A DNA stretch of 64,000 nucleotides from Utricularia gibba (Eukaryota; Streptophyta; Magnoliopsida; Lamiales; Lentibulariaceae): assembly GCA_002189035.1 (NCBI GenBank), contig NEEC01000011.1, forward strand, positions 1,984,001-2,048,000. Direction: 5' to 3'. Of the stretch, positions 18,362 through 29,183 are shown one piece after another. How positions within the stretch are numbered: position 1 is the first letter of the stretch; each line of letters opens with the position of its first letter. A program made the position numbers and the translations under genes. Below the pieces are notes generated by a model, which worked only from the letters and a program-made list of their open reading frames with translations, ran no database searches and was not told the DNA's origin.

Positions 18362-20389
18362 GTGTCTCATTCATTTAGCTGCGGTGTCTCTCACTTACAG
18401 CTCCACCAAGTTGAGCAGAAGATGAGTGCTCATCTTTTCTCGTTTTCTGTAGGTACAGAAGAAATGATCCACCAAGTTGAGGAGAAGATGAGCGCTGCAA
18501 TCCTATGGGTAAACTATCTCCACAAGCTCATCATCGTAGCTCGATTTCTAAGCTTTTTTTCCGGCAGCACTTTTCTAATGGGTGGTTTCCCTACTGACCT
18601 CAGCGTGCTTGATATTGTGTTGGTTATGTTCATGATTGCATCCCTTGTCCTGCTTGGAATCTGCACTGTGACAAAACAAGGTAAAGGTTTTGCAGCCCTA
18701 GCAGCAGAAGCAGCATGTGCCATCTTCAGATTATGTCCCTCGGTTTTCATGATGCTTCATCACATCACCACCAGAAAAAAAACGAGTAAAAAACCTAAAA
18801 CTAGGCCTGATGTTATTCTATTCCCTTGTTTCCATTGATTCCTTTCTCTCTATTGCCACAAATCCATGGGCGATATGGATGATCTGGGTAAAGAGACCCT
18901 TCACGAATATGGTGTTGGGATGTACAGATCTCAATGACTCCTCGCGATTGGTGCTGTTCTTTACAGAATATTTCTTCTCCACATATTCCAGCATCCGCAG
19001 CTCCGATCGCTCACAGGTCGACATTGTCACTTTTGCGGCGACGAAGATCAGTTCAAACGCAAACTCTTTCCAGGACGCCCCTTCAAGCCGTGACCTTCAG
19101 CAGCAGCAGCACTCTAGAGAAATTCAAATATTATCGGAGGTAGAAATTACCATGGATCCTGCTACTCCTACCTTGTCGCAGGTGGACATCATCTCTCTCG
19201 GAATCTTGGACAAATCTCTTGATTGTAAGGGAAATATGAGCAAGATTGTTAAAGTAGATGGTCTTCTGAACGGACTACTAGACATCATTCTCCGTCTAAT
19301 GAAGGCGGAAACTCCGGAGCTTGAAATACGCGTTTTGGAGAGCTGTCTTCGAATTTTTCAAAAGCTTATCAGTGCACCTGGTGAGGCAGGTCAGAAATTC
19401 AGGAATGACACCTCAAGAATAGTGTCCACAGACACAATTAGCGTGATCAGAGATGTCCTAAAACGTGGAGATCCTCATACTGCAACACATTCATTGGGGG
19501 TTCAAACTCTAAGCATCTTGACCAATGTAAGAGAAACAGCTGACCTTATTAGGAGAACTGGGGGAATGGTAGAGGTTTTATACGAAGTCTTCTTTGCTGA
19601 AAATGGACAAAACAGCTTAGCCAGATCAGATGCAGGAAAAGCATTGGCAACGCTGACCCTAAAATGCAAGGATACATGTCATAGAATTTTGAACTTGGAT
19701 CGAAAAGATGACCTAATAAGAGCAATGAAAGACCCAGATCCACTACATTGTGTAGCTGCAACTGAGATCTTGAGGAATTTGTGTACTTACTGTGGAAAGG
19801 ATGACTACTGGAAAGGGAAGTTGATGGAATATACCGTAGCCGCCATTCCCATTGTAAGTAAATATATTTCAGATCTGAATTTTCCTGCTTCGGTCATTTC
19901 TGGGCATTGTGTTTGCAGGTGGTCGAGGCAATCATAAACCCGGAAGATCAAGCGCTGCTGCAAGTCATGCTCGGAGCAGCAGCATGCTTGTTCAAACTTA
20001 AGCTCGTGCATAGGGCCGTAATGACACGATTGCTCCCAAGGGAAACCAAAATCCAATTGATTCAGAAACTGCCGAACATTCTTCAAGAACATGAGGAGGT
20101 TCGAATTGAAGTTGCAAGGATCAGAAGATACGCAATAAAACTAGCCATTGGGCTCATCAATGATGATCCAGAAATCATAAGGACATTTGATGGTATTGAA
20201 ATGGAACAAGAGCTGGAATGGGTAGAGCAAACAGCATCGGACCTCGAGAACAACAACTTCTTTTCTGGAACTCATGACCTCTATAGGCACAAGTCCACCA
20301 TAATTTCACTTGCGCAGGATCTCAGGAAGTTGATCCGGATGAAGATTCAAGAAATCAACAGGAGCTTGTTAGAAGAATATTTATCATAG
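18362..20389 (+). CDS. Plant protein with N-terminal membrane segments and ARM-like repeats, copy 1
   Basis: I do not recognise a named gene. The predicted protein has hydrophobic helices near its N-terminus (around VLDIVLVMFMIASLVLLGIC), then a long helical region resembling armadillo repeats (LESCLRIFQKLISAPGEAG, ATEILRNLCTYCGK), as in a poorly described plant ARM-fold family. Likely exons: 18362-18785, 18967-19853, 19919-20389, about 593 residues. The first intron is inferred: without it the frame stops at 18838, and removing 18786-18966 rejoins the frame exactly at AAA. Copy 2 is uninterrupted at this place. The sequence homologous to the copy 2 start MGTE reads VGTE here (ATG changed to GTA), so translation must start upstream at 18362 or at a later Met. 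The last intron 19854-19918 is well supported. Function unknown; membrane location inferred. Confidence 0.65.
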
Positions 20390-21261
20390 TGTGTGATAGA
20401 GAGTATAAGAAGATGATGACTTTTCCAAATGGTCACCCTTGTAGGTAACCTTTGATTTTTAGTGTGAATAAACCTTTGGGAAATGAATATCTAAATCTTG
20501 AACATGGAATACATCTTTCAGAATAGTGTAAAGTAGGTATCATTTAAATTTTCTAGCAAGAAATAAGTATTTCTAACTATTTTTACCTTCAAAAATAGAA
20601 AAATATTTTCCAAAGTATTTACATGAAAAAATGACCAGTATATCAAACCAAGCTAATTTTGATATTTTGGTACCAAACATTTTTCAGTATGGAAATGGTA
20701 TTGAATTTTCAAGTAGGTTTGCTATTTGGTATAGTATTCCAATAGATACTCAATGTTCACCCTTACTGATGTGGGAAAATATGATTTTAAAAAGTATTTG
20801 TTTATCAGTAAAGTTTTTTAAAATAAAAAAAATAAATATATTGAGCTATATTTATAAAACTTTTAAAAAAATTATCATATGATTTTCTAAGGTATGCAAA
20901 TGATTAGTTATCTATTCATACCAACTTAGTTGACCGAAAAACCTTAAAATAGTTATTATTTGTTATTGTTTTTTTTATTTGAAGGAGATTGTTTCAATCT
21001 GTTACATTAAAGCATATGTTGAATTCCCCAAAAATGCTCCAAGCTCCGCATGCATAAGTTTTCAAAAGAATGGTTATGTATATCGCTAGAAATTGCAATG
21101 AAATTTGTTATTATTAATCTGACATAACTAACAAAAATGAAAATTTTAATGCGAAAACGTGAATAATGCAGAATTCCTGGTTACCCAAAGAAGTTTGAGT
21201 AAGAATGAAACAAAAAGAAGCTCACCGAGGAGGAGGAGGAGAAGTTCAGGTGAGTGCTCTT

Positions 21262-21283
21262 GGCCGGCCGGCCGGCCGGCCGG
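21262..21283. repeat. GGCC microsatellite
   Basis: Five and a half perfect GGCC units, 22 bases, fully palindromic, set in an otherwise AT-rich spacer. It offers several CpG sites and could form a hairpin. No gene is attached to it with confidence. Confidence 0.95.
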
Positions 21284-22449
21284 ATACCCGAGTGCGCGTA
21301 AAGGGCATTCAAGCAGGGAGAGAAGCAGAAGTTTTGAAGGCTCTGAAGCGCGATGGATGAAGGAAGAAGCACTGCCTCTTGTCCGAGTCCATACATATGA
21401 TTAGGTCAACCACGACTTGATCACAGATGGGTCCTCCGCCAACCGGCAGCCAGCGTTTATTTTGATATAATTGGTCACCAATATTTAAATACCAGATATG
21501 CACAATTCTCACTATTTTAATTTAGTCTCCAAATTAAATTAGAGGTACCGCCAGTTCTCAATCGTTCGGTTTGGGTTTGGAATCGAACGATTTTTTTGAA
21601 CCGTTGATTTGTAAACCGTGGTTGGTTGATTATGGTTATTGTTTCGATTCAGAATCAGATTTAGACACCTTGAATCAAACCGAAATCGGAACCGAAACTA
21701 GATCCAACGGTTTCGATTCGAAATTGGAACCGAAGTCATTGAATTGAACCAAAATCAAAATCGATCGGTTACTATTGATGCGTTTTTCAAGCATTCATAC
21801 TAGTCATTATGTATATCTGGAAATGAATAGGTGTTTAGAATCATATGAGTGATTGAAAAATCCATTAAAAAAAATGATGCATGTCGATGGTTTATGATGA
21901 TGGACTAACATAATCATAAATACATGTCAAATACATTAATTCATATGTATATTTAATGAATATTTTGAATGTTTTTAATATTTTAATACAAACCAATGGT
22001 TTTACGATTACGAATTATCGATTCCATCGATTTCGCATGATTTAGAACTGACGGTTATAGGGTTTCAAATATATCGAACAGAACTTAAACTATACTGATA
22101 CTCATATCTTGGAACCGAGGCGGAACGGTTTGGCTTCCAATCGATTACACCTATATTAAATTAAATTGGCAAGATAAATAATTTTTCCTGGCACTACGCT
22201 CAGGTAAGCCCAGATAGGTGACCCGGGACTCGGGTCGCGACCGTCGGCACTGGCCATTAAATTATTACAATTTATAAAATCTTATTACTTAAATATTTTT
22301 TAATATTTCACGACTGTCCTATCATCGTAATTATAATTTAAGATAATGAGTCATTAGTTCGGAACCTGGAGATTAAATAATCAAAAAATCAAGTCTAATA
22401 TGGAATAAATATATTATTTTTCAATTTTCTCAAAAAATGGGAGTAAAAA

Positions 22450-22640
22450 ATAATTAATAATTAAGTGAATTATCATTGTTATTATATATATGTATATATT
22501 AATAAGAACATGCGAAATAAGATTACATGAATATCTGTAAATAATTAAGTGAATTAGCATATTTATTACATATATGTGTAATAAGAACATACGAAATAAG
22601 ATTACTTGAATATCTGGAACTAATTATCATATTTATTATG
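22450..22640. repeat. Minisatellite with roughly 75-bp units, first array
   Basis: Units share aattaagtgaatta, catatttattatatatatg, taataagaacatacgaaata and agattacatgaatatctg. Two full units and a partial third are visible. The same unit occurs at 24780-24990 after the second gene copy, so the array was carried in the segmental duplication. Confidence 0.75.
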
Positions 22641-23436
22641 GTATTATATAAATATAATGGTGGTGGGAAATGGGAATCATGGGAATAATATTATCATTTT
22701 TAAATAATATATGCAAAATATGAGTAAATGTATATTTTTGTAATATGATTTTGTTTACAGTCGGGCCTCTAAATTGTATAAAAGGACTCTCGATATTCCA
22801 TTTCACGTGAGTCAAATGTTATTACACACTACACGGTGGTGCCATTTTGGTCCAACCCCGGGCTACGCCATCCATCACTTGGTGGCAGCCATCATGGGAA
22901 CGTTGACAGGGGGGATAAGGAGCAGCTATCAGGAAGAAAGAGGGATACGGAGGATAGAGCTACAAGAAGCTCCGATGCGTGAATTTGGATGATCCAATCC
23001 GTTGAAGAATCGGATCATCACATGGACAACCGGGCGTGTGCCATGATAATATGATTATTTATTACATTCCTTGTCTCATTGAGTAGATCCGGTTCTTCGA
23101 TTCTTGGGTGTCCTTATCGATGATGTGACGTTGAACAGCTGGCTTGGCCACATGTCAACTTGCCATTGGCCATATGTGTCACCTGATTTTTCGAATGTTA
23201 GCAGACAGGCTGACCAGCAACAGAAAGAGAGGTTACTCGTAATCGTGGGAAAAAGTCCCCCCTATTGGCCACGTGTCAATTTGAAAGGGACATTGACCCC
23301 ATTCCCTATAGTGTCTACCTCTGTTGAGTACATATACTCAGCAAAGTCAAAATTAGTCCATTTGGTCATCTTCCACTCCCTCCTGCTTACAGAGTTCTTC
23401 CTCCTCCATTCCTGAATCTTTCGGTTTAGGGTTTCT

Positions 23437-24303
23437 ATGGGTACAGAAGACGTGATCCACGAATTTGAGGAGAAGATGACCGCTGCAATCAGATGGGTAG
23501 ACTATCTGCACAAGCTCTTGATCTTGGCTCGATTTGTAAACAGTTTCTGGAGCGGCAGTTTTCTACTCGGCGGATTCTCGTCTGAGCTCCAGGTGCTTGA
23601 CATTCTCTTCGTTTTATTCTGGATTGCTTGGCATCAGTCGATTCAGATCTACAGAGCGGAAAAACAAAGTAAAGGTCCAGCAGCCCTAGCAGGAGTCGCC
23701 TTCATGACATTAGTTTTCTCACTTGTCATGATGGTTCTTCACATAACCAGAAACTGCCGAGTAAAAAACCTGAAACTGATATGGATGATCTGGGTAAAGA
23801 GGCACATCAAGAATACTGATCTCAATATGGTGTTCTTTAGAGAATATTTCTTCTCCATATGTCCCAGCATCCGCAGCTCCGATCGCTCACAGGCTGACAT
23901 TGTCACTTTTGCGGCGACAAAGATCAGTTCAAACGCAAACACTTCGCAGGAGCACAGTGGAGAAATTGAAACATCATTGGAGGTAAAAATTACCATGGAT
24001 CCTGCTACCCCTACCTTGTCGCAGGTGGACATCATCTCTCTCGAAATCCTGGACAAATCTCTTGATGGTAGCGCAAAAATTGGGGAAGTAGAGAACAAGA
24101 TTGTTAAAGTAGATGGTTTTTTGGAGAGAATGTTAAAGGACATCATTCCCCGACTGATGAAGGCGGAAACTTCGGAGCCTGGAATACTCGATTTGGAGCG
24201 CTGTCTTCGAATTTTTCAAAAGCTTATCAGCGCTCCTGGTGAGGCTGGTCAGAAACTAAGGAATGATATCAACCGGAGCTTGTTAGAAGAATATTTGCTT
24301 TAG
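23437..24303 (+). CDS. Membrane/ARM-type protein, copy 2, internally deleted
   Basis: Second tandem copy of the gene at 18362. One uninterrupted frame of 288 residues from MGTEDVIHEFEEKM. N-terminal hydrophobic segments (VLDILFVLFWIAWH, FMTLVFSLVMMVLHIT) and the first part of the ARM-like region are kept, including the shared RSSDRSQ-DIVTFAATKISSN and MDPATPTLSQVDIISL. After SAPGEAGQKLRND it jumps straight to INRSLLEEYLL, the last residues of copy 1. This removes what corresponds to about 950 bases (19405-20357), including an intron, and joins the ends in frame. It could make a short protein lacking most ARM repeats, or be a decaying copy that happens to stay open. Function unknown. Identity with copy 1 is high in both the coding part and the 3' tail. 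Confidence 0.65.
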   Translation: MGTEDVIHEFEEKMTAAIRWVDYLHKLLILARFVNSFWSGSFLLGGFSSELQVLDILFVLFWIAWHQSIQIYRAEKQSKGPAALAGVAFMTLVFSLVMMVLHITRNCRVKNLKLIWMIWVKRHIKNTDLNMVFFREYFFSICPSIRSSDRSQADIVTFAATKISSNANTSQEHSGEIETSLEVKITMDPATPTLSQVDIISLEILDKSLDGSAKIGEVENKIVKVDGFLERMLKDIIPRLMKAETSEPGILDLERCLRIFQKLISAPGEAGQKLRNDINRSLLEEYLL

Positions 24304-24779
24304 TACGTGATAGAGAGTATAAAAAGATGACCAATTTTCCAAATGGTCAACCTTGTAAGTAAACATTTAATATTTAGTGTGAATATGAATATCTAAATCT
24401 TGAACATGGAATACATCTTTCAGAATAGTGTAAGGTAGGTGTCATTTAAATTTTCTAGCAAGAATTAAGTATTTATAAACTAAAAATTATTTTATCGCTT
24501 TTTTAAAATGTCATTCAATTAAAAAGTTTTTATTAAATTATTATAATTTAATAAATACCTTATTACTTAAATATTTTTTAATATTTCACGACTATCGTAT
24601 TATCGTAATAACATATTATATATTCATGTATAAAATTTACATAATTTTAAGATTTTACTTGATTATAATTATGTAGTAAGTTATTAGTTCGGAACATGGA
24701 GATTATATAATAAAAAAATCAAATCTAATATAGAATAACTATATTATTTTTCAATTTTCTCAAAAAATGGGAGTAAAAA

Positions 24780-24990
24780 AAAATTTATAATTAAGTGAAT
24801 CATCATATTTATTATATATATGTGTAATAAGAACATACAAAATAAGATTACATGAGTATCTGTAAATAATTAAGTGAATTATCATATTTATTATATATGA
24901 AGAACATACGAAATAAGATTACATCAATATCTATAAATAATTAATAATTAAGTGAATTATCATATTTATTATGGTATTATATGAATATAA
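24780..24990. repeat. Minisatellite with roughly 75-bp units, second array
   Basis: Same unit as at 22450-22640: taattaagtgaatyatcata, tttattatatatatgtgtaa, gaacatacraaataagatta. Two full units plus a partial one, with a 10-nt shorter second unit. Neighbouring sequence (cgaaac-free, starting ttagttcggaacatggagat) is also shared with 22350-22440. Confidence 0.75.
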
Positions 24991-25367
24991 TGTGGGAATC
25001 TTGGGAATATGATTACAAAATATGCTCGGGTCAACCACGACTTGAGATGGGTCCTCCGCCAACCAGCAGCCAGCGTTTATTGAAATTATATATATATATA
25101 TATATTATCAAATATTGTTTAGCAATTTATTGAGGAGTATCATCACTTTCCAAATCACGACAAAGAAACACTGAAAAAGAGGGTTGGCGTGCACTTTCAG
25201 GGCTACAGTGTCGTCTGGTTTTACCTTAAGAAAACCCTAGACTATGTTATTTTAGGGTTACCTGCTCTTGATATATTTCTGGTGTTACCCTAAAAAAACC
25301 TAAACCCTGTCTTTTTAGCATTCGCAACTTTTAATATATTTTACGCAGAGAGGCTTTGTAAATTTTA

Positions 25368-25612
25368 GGGTGCATTTGGTTGTTTGATATAAACCCTAGA
25401 TGTCTCAATTTTATTAATAATTGATTTAGTTCATAAGGGCATTTTGGTAATTTAGATATAAAATAACTAATACCCAAATATTAATATCATCTAACCAAAT
25501 AAATTGAATGGGTTAATCTTAATACATTAATCAATCAACATTTGGGCTTAACTCATCTATACTCAAATTACTTAAACCCAATCAATACATTTCCAATCAA
25601 CCAGACGCACCC
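25368..25612. mobile_element. Tourist-like (PIF/Harbinger) MITE
   Basis: A 245-bp AT-rich element bounded by terminal inverted repeats: left GGGTGCATTTGGTTGTTTG, right end reverse complement GGGTGCGTCTGGTTGATTG, with three mismatches over 19 bases. It is flanked by TTA on each side (25365-25367 and 25613-25615), the target duplication expected for Harbinger-derived MITEs. No coding capacity. The TIRs are slightly diverged, so it is not a very fresh insertion. Confidence 0.8.
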
Positions 25613-26889
25613 TTAAGGTTTAGGGTTTCTGATAACTAGAATAAGCTGTGCTGAACCCTAGAACTGTCATATTTAACAAAAATTTGTAAAACAAATGTAG
25701 GGATGTCGTTTTATTTAATTATTATATATATTTTTTTCTTTAAAAATTTTTCTCAACTATGTTAAAAGAAAACCATCATCATTGGAATCAAAAGAATCGC
25801 AAATGATCTAATCAAGCCGAATCTTCATCATTAGAACTATAAAAAAACTGTATAATTTATAAACGATCAATGAATATGATTACAAGTAATCAATGTATTG
25901 GATAGTTTATACTATTAGAGTCGACGGTTAGTCCATTGAAAACCTTGAAAAATATTTATAGCTTCTTTTAGTTTCAAAACATTAAAAAATTCCTTATTGA
26001 TAACAAAAAAATTAAAGAACTGAAACTTGATTTATGTTGGCGTGTTTAGTTTAGGATTCGCTTTCACAATTATTTTCCCAAACGAAATGTCTTAAACTCA
26101 TGGGTTATAACTTGTGATTAAATTCGGTTCAAGCCAATTCATGATCAGATTCGACATTGAGTTCAATCTGTTTAAACATTAATTTTATATTTTAAAATTT
26201 TTAAAATATAATTAATAATTATTAAATCGAGTCAATCAATTATAAAAATGGTTCATGATTAAACCAAAAATTAGTTAAACACATTTAAAACAATCATTAA
26301 TTTGCTAAATGATGTTGGAACAACAATGCCCATTTGCTACATGTCATGGGCTAGGTTGCACCAAAATGGGTGCCGGGTACTAGATTCGGGTGTGTGGGTG
26401 TGGGATTCATTGATTTTAAAATTCAATTTTTAGGATGTATTATTTTAAAATATATATATTTATACAAATTAATACAATATAAAAAAAATAATTTATCAAA
26501 TACAGCAACTTAAAAATCATGCAAATTGCACGTACCTTACAAATCATGATTTCCCACGAATCGCACGGAATCGTGCAACTTAGGTTATGGGGTGTAAATA
26601 ATTGGGCCCTGTGTGGGCCTATAAATTAATAGGCGATGGTGACAGACACCTCGTTTTTTAAGATTTTTTTTCTGGAAATTGTAAGAAAAATGATTATTGT
26701 TTTTTCTGGAAATTTGACGGTTGTCCGGCGACATAGGCCTGGGCTGGCGTCGCGTGGTCTCAGCATTCTGTTTCTCCGGCAGCACGCCAAGTGTATATAA
26801 CAAACACACTGCAACTGAAACTCTATTGCGTTCTGTTTCTCCGGCAACACCACTGCAAAGGACGATACTGTTCCTGTTTCATCCGCGCC

Positions 26890-28728
26890 ATGGCTCTCTC
26901 GGAGGCCTCTACAAACACGGAAACCTCGCTGCACTCGACCTTCGCATCCCGCTACGTCCGCGTCTCGCTTCCAAGGTGCTGGAGTGCTCTGGTTCAAGAT
27001 CCCTTTTTCTTGCGTATTGATTGTCTTATGGATCGGATTTACGGCCGGGGTGCAGGTTCAAGATGGCGGAGAAATCGATTCCGAAGGAGGCGGCGTACCA
27101 GATCATCAACGATGAGCTGATGCTGGATGGGAATCCGCGGCTCAATTTGGCCTCCTTCGTCACCACCTGGATGGAGCCCGAGTGCGATAAGCTCATCATG
27201 GATGCGATCAACAAGAATTATGTCGACATGGATGAGTACCCCGTCACCACTGAACTCCAGGTCCGGTCTACTCCCTTTTCAAAAAAGAAAATCTGTTTCA
27301 AATCTTTCTTCGGAATTCATTTTTGATCATTGAGTCAGAATCGGTGCGTGAACATGATCGCGCATCTGTTCAACGCGCCGCTGGGAGAAGGGGAGGCGGC
27401 GATGGGTGTCGGGACAGTGGGGTCGTCGGAGGCGATCATGCTCGCCGGGCTGGCCTTCAAGAGAAAATGGCAGAACAAGATGAAGGCGGAGGGGAAGCCC
27501 TACGACAAGCCCAACATTGTCACCGGGGCCAACGTCCAGGTTTGCTGGGAGAAATTCGCCCGATATTTCGAAGTTGAGCTCAAGGAGGTGAAGCTCAGAG
27601 ACGGGTACTATGTAATGGATCCCGAAAAGGCCGTCGAGATGGTCGACGAAAACACCATCTGCGTCGCCGCGATCCTCGGATCCACCCTAAACGGCGAGTT
27701 CGAGGACGTCAAGCTTCTCAACCAGCTCCTCTCCGAGAAGAACCAACAAACAGGGTAAATCTAATAAAAAAACCCATCACCACACGTAGTTCCGTTCATC
27801 TGATCGATACCGATCTGAACTTGCAGATGGGACACTCCCATCCACGTGGACGCGGCGAGCGGCGGGTTCATCGCGCCGTTTCTGTACCCGGAGCTGGAGT
27901 GGGACTTCCGGCTGCCGTTGGTGAAGAGCATAAACGTGAGTGGGCACAAGTACGGTCTTGTGTACGCTGGCGTGGGATGGGTGATATGGAGGAACAAGGA
28001 GGATTTGCCCGATGAACTCATTTTCCATATCAACTACCTCGGCGCCGATCAGCCCACTTTCACCCTCAATTTCTCCAAAGGTACGTACGTAAACATCTCC
28101 CCCAGACGAAGTTTTCTTCCATTTCATTCTTTTATTACACCATTTTTTTACTGTAATGAATCGGAATCTTCAATATGTATTTTGTCTACAAGGATCGAGC
28201 CAGATCATCGCGCAGTACTACCAGCTGATCAGGCTGGGGCACGAGGGATACCGCAACATAATGGACAACTGTCAAGAAAACGCAATGGTTCTCAAGGAGG
28301 GCCTGGAGAAGACGGGGAGATTCAACATCGTGTCCAAGGACACGGGTGTCCCCTTGGTGGCCTTCAGCCTCAAGGACAACAGCTGCCACAACGAGTTCCA
28401 GGTCTCCGACATGCTCCGCCGCTTCGGGTGGATCGTTCCGGCGTACGCGATGCCTCCGGACGCGCAGCACGTCACAGTGCTCCGGGTGGTGGTGCGGGAG
28501 GACTTCTCCAGGACCCTGGCGGAGAGGCTGGTTGCCGACATCCAGAAGGTGTTGAACGACCTCGATTCCGTTCCCGCGAGGGTGACGGAGAAGCTCATCA
28601 GCTCCCAGGAGGCGCAGGATGAAGCGCCGGTGGCGGTTAAGAAGAGCGCCATTGAGGTGCAGAGGGAGATCACGGCGGCGTGGAGGAAGCTCGTGGCGGA
28701 TCGGCGCAAGACCAACGGCGTCTGCTGA
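26890..28728 (+). CDS. GAD: Glutamate decarboxylase (calmodulin-binding)
   Basis: Cytosolic PLP enzyme converting glutamate to GABA and CO2; in plants it is switched on by Ca2+/calmodulin and by acid. Five exons: 26890-26975, 27056-27260, 27339-27754, 27827-28080, 28193-28728, about 498 residues, the usual length. The start MALSEAS and the segment FASRYVR agree with the family. PLP-binding lysine in [14 protein letters not shown]. The acidic active-site region and [20 protein letters not shown] are conserved. The C-terminus after about residue 470 carries a basic amphipathic stretch with Trp ([16 protein letters not shown]), which is the calmodulin-binding domain, so calcium control is probably retained. 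Phases close perfectly. The coding part is markedly GC-richer than its flanks. No oddity seen. Confidence 0.95.
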
Positions 28729-29183
28729 GGGAGGGAGCAGTTAGTTCGGTTGGTGGGTTAGGTTTATACCACTTGCTGGTAATAAAATAAAATGCATTGT
28801 TTTTTTCTTTTTTTTTTGGTAATAAAGAAAAGGATTTTTTTTTTAAAATAATTTTTAATACAAAGAAAATAATTTATCTCAACGTTAAAATAAAAAAAAA
28901 AAAGCAAAAGCACATATTTAATGGCTGGGTGATGTTCATGGATTTAATGCGGGACGACCGTTGGTCAGTGCACGGGGGAATTTACACTAAACCCCCTGTT
29001 CCTTTGCTGCACCACTTGCATTTATCACCAAAATAGGAGGAGATTGAGAAGGATGAGTTGAGCAGGAGACTCCCCGTCCCCAACACAGAGGAATAAAAGC
29101 CACTACAAAAAGGGGAAGGGGACCAGAGGGCGTCGACCTTCAACATTCCCATCTCTAGTGGCAGGTTTAGGAAGACACAAGTA
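28729..29183. other. GAD 3' flank and leader of the coiled-coil gene
   Basis: T-rich and A-rich homopolymer tracts (28798-28905) follow the GAD stop and are consistent with its 3' untranslated region and polyadenylation area. From 28920 the sequence becomes balanced and leads into the next gene. No separate gene seen. Confidence 0.5.

Larger units (their letters stand above)
20390..23436. other. Spacer between the two ARM-type copies
   Basis: Positions 20390-20560 are the 3' tail of copy 1 and match 24304-24480 after copy 2. The rest is AT-rich, with an exact (GGCC) run at 21262-21283, a 57-bp block at 21404-21460 repeated at 25029-25080, and a segment at about 22250-22700 repeated at about 24530-25010. 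The part at 22760-23430 is less AT-rich and would hold the promoter of copy 2. Short open frames at 22774 and 23104 have no recognisable domain. Confidence 0.55.
24304..26889. other. Intergenic region between ARM copy 2 and GAD
   Basis: Starts with the duplicated 3' tail, minisatellite and 52-bp block (25029-25080), followed by a (TA) run near 25090-25106 and a MITE at 25368-25612. The remainder to about 26600 is AT-rich with no coding signal. The final 250 bases are more GC-balanced and probably form the GAD promoter and leader; tgtatataac at about 26791 is a weak TATA-like candidate. Confidence 0.5.

Noticed and set aside
25080-25110. TA run as a TATA promoter
   Set aside because: A simple (TA) microsatellite with no gene downstream within reach.
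27846-28622. A 258-codon open frame overlapping GAD exons 4-5
   Set aside because: It follows GAD only up to the exon 4 donor, then reads through the intron into the wrong frame; the spliced model gives the full enzyme.
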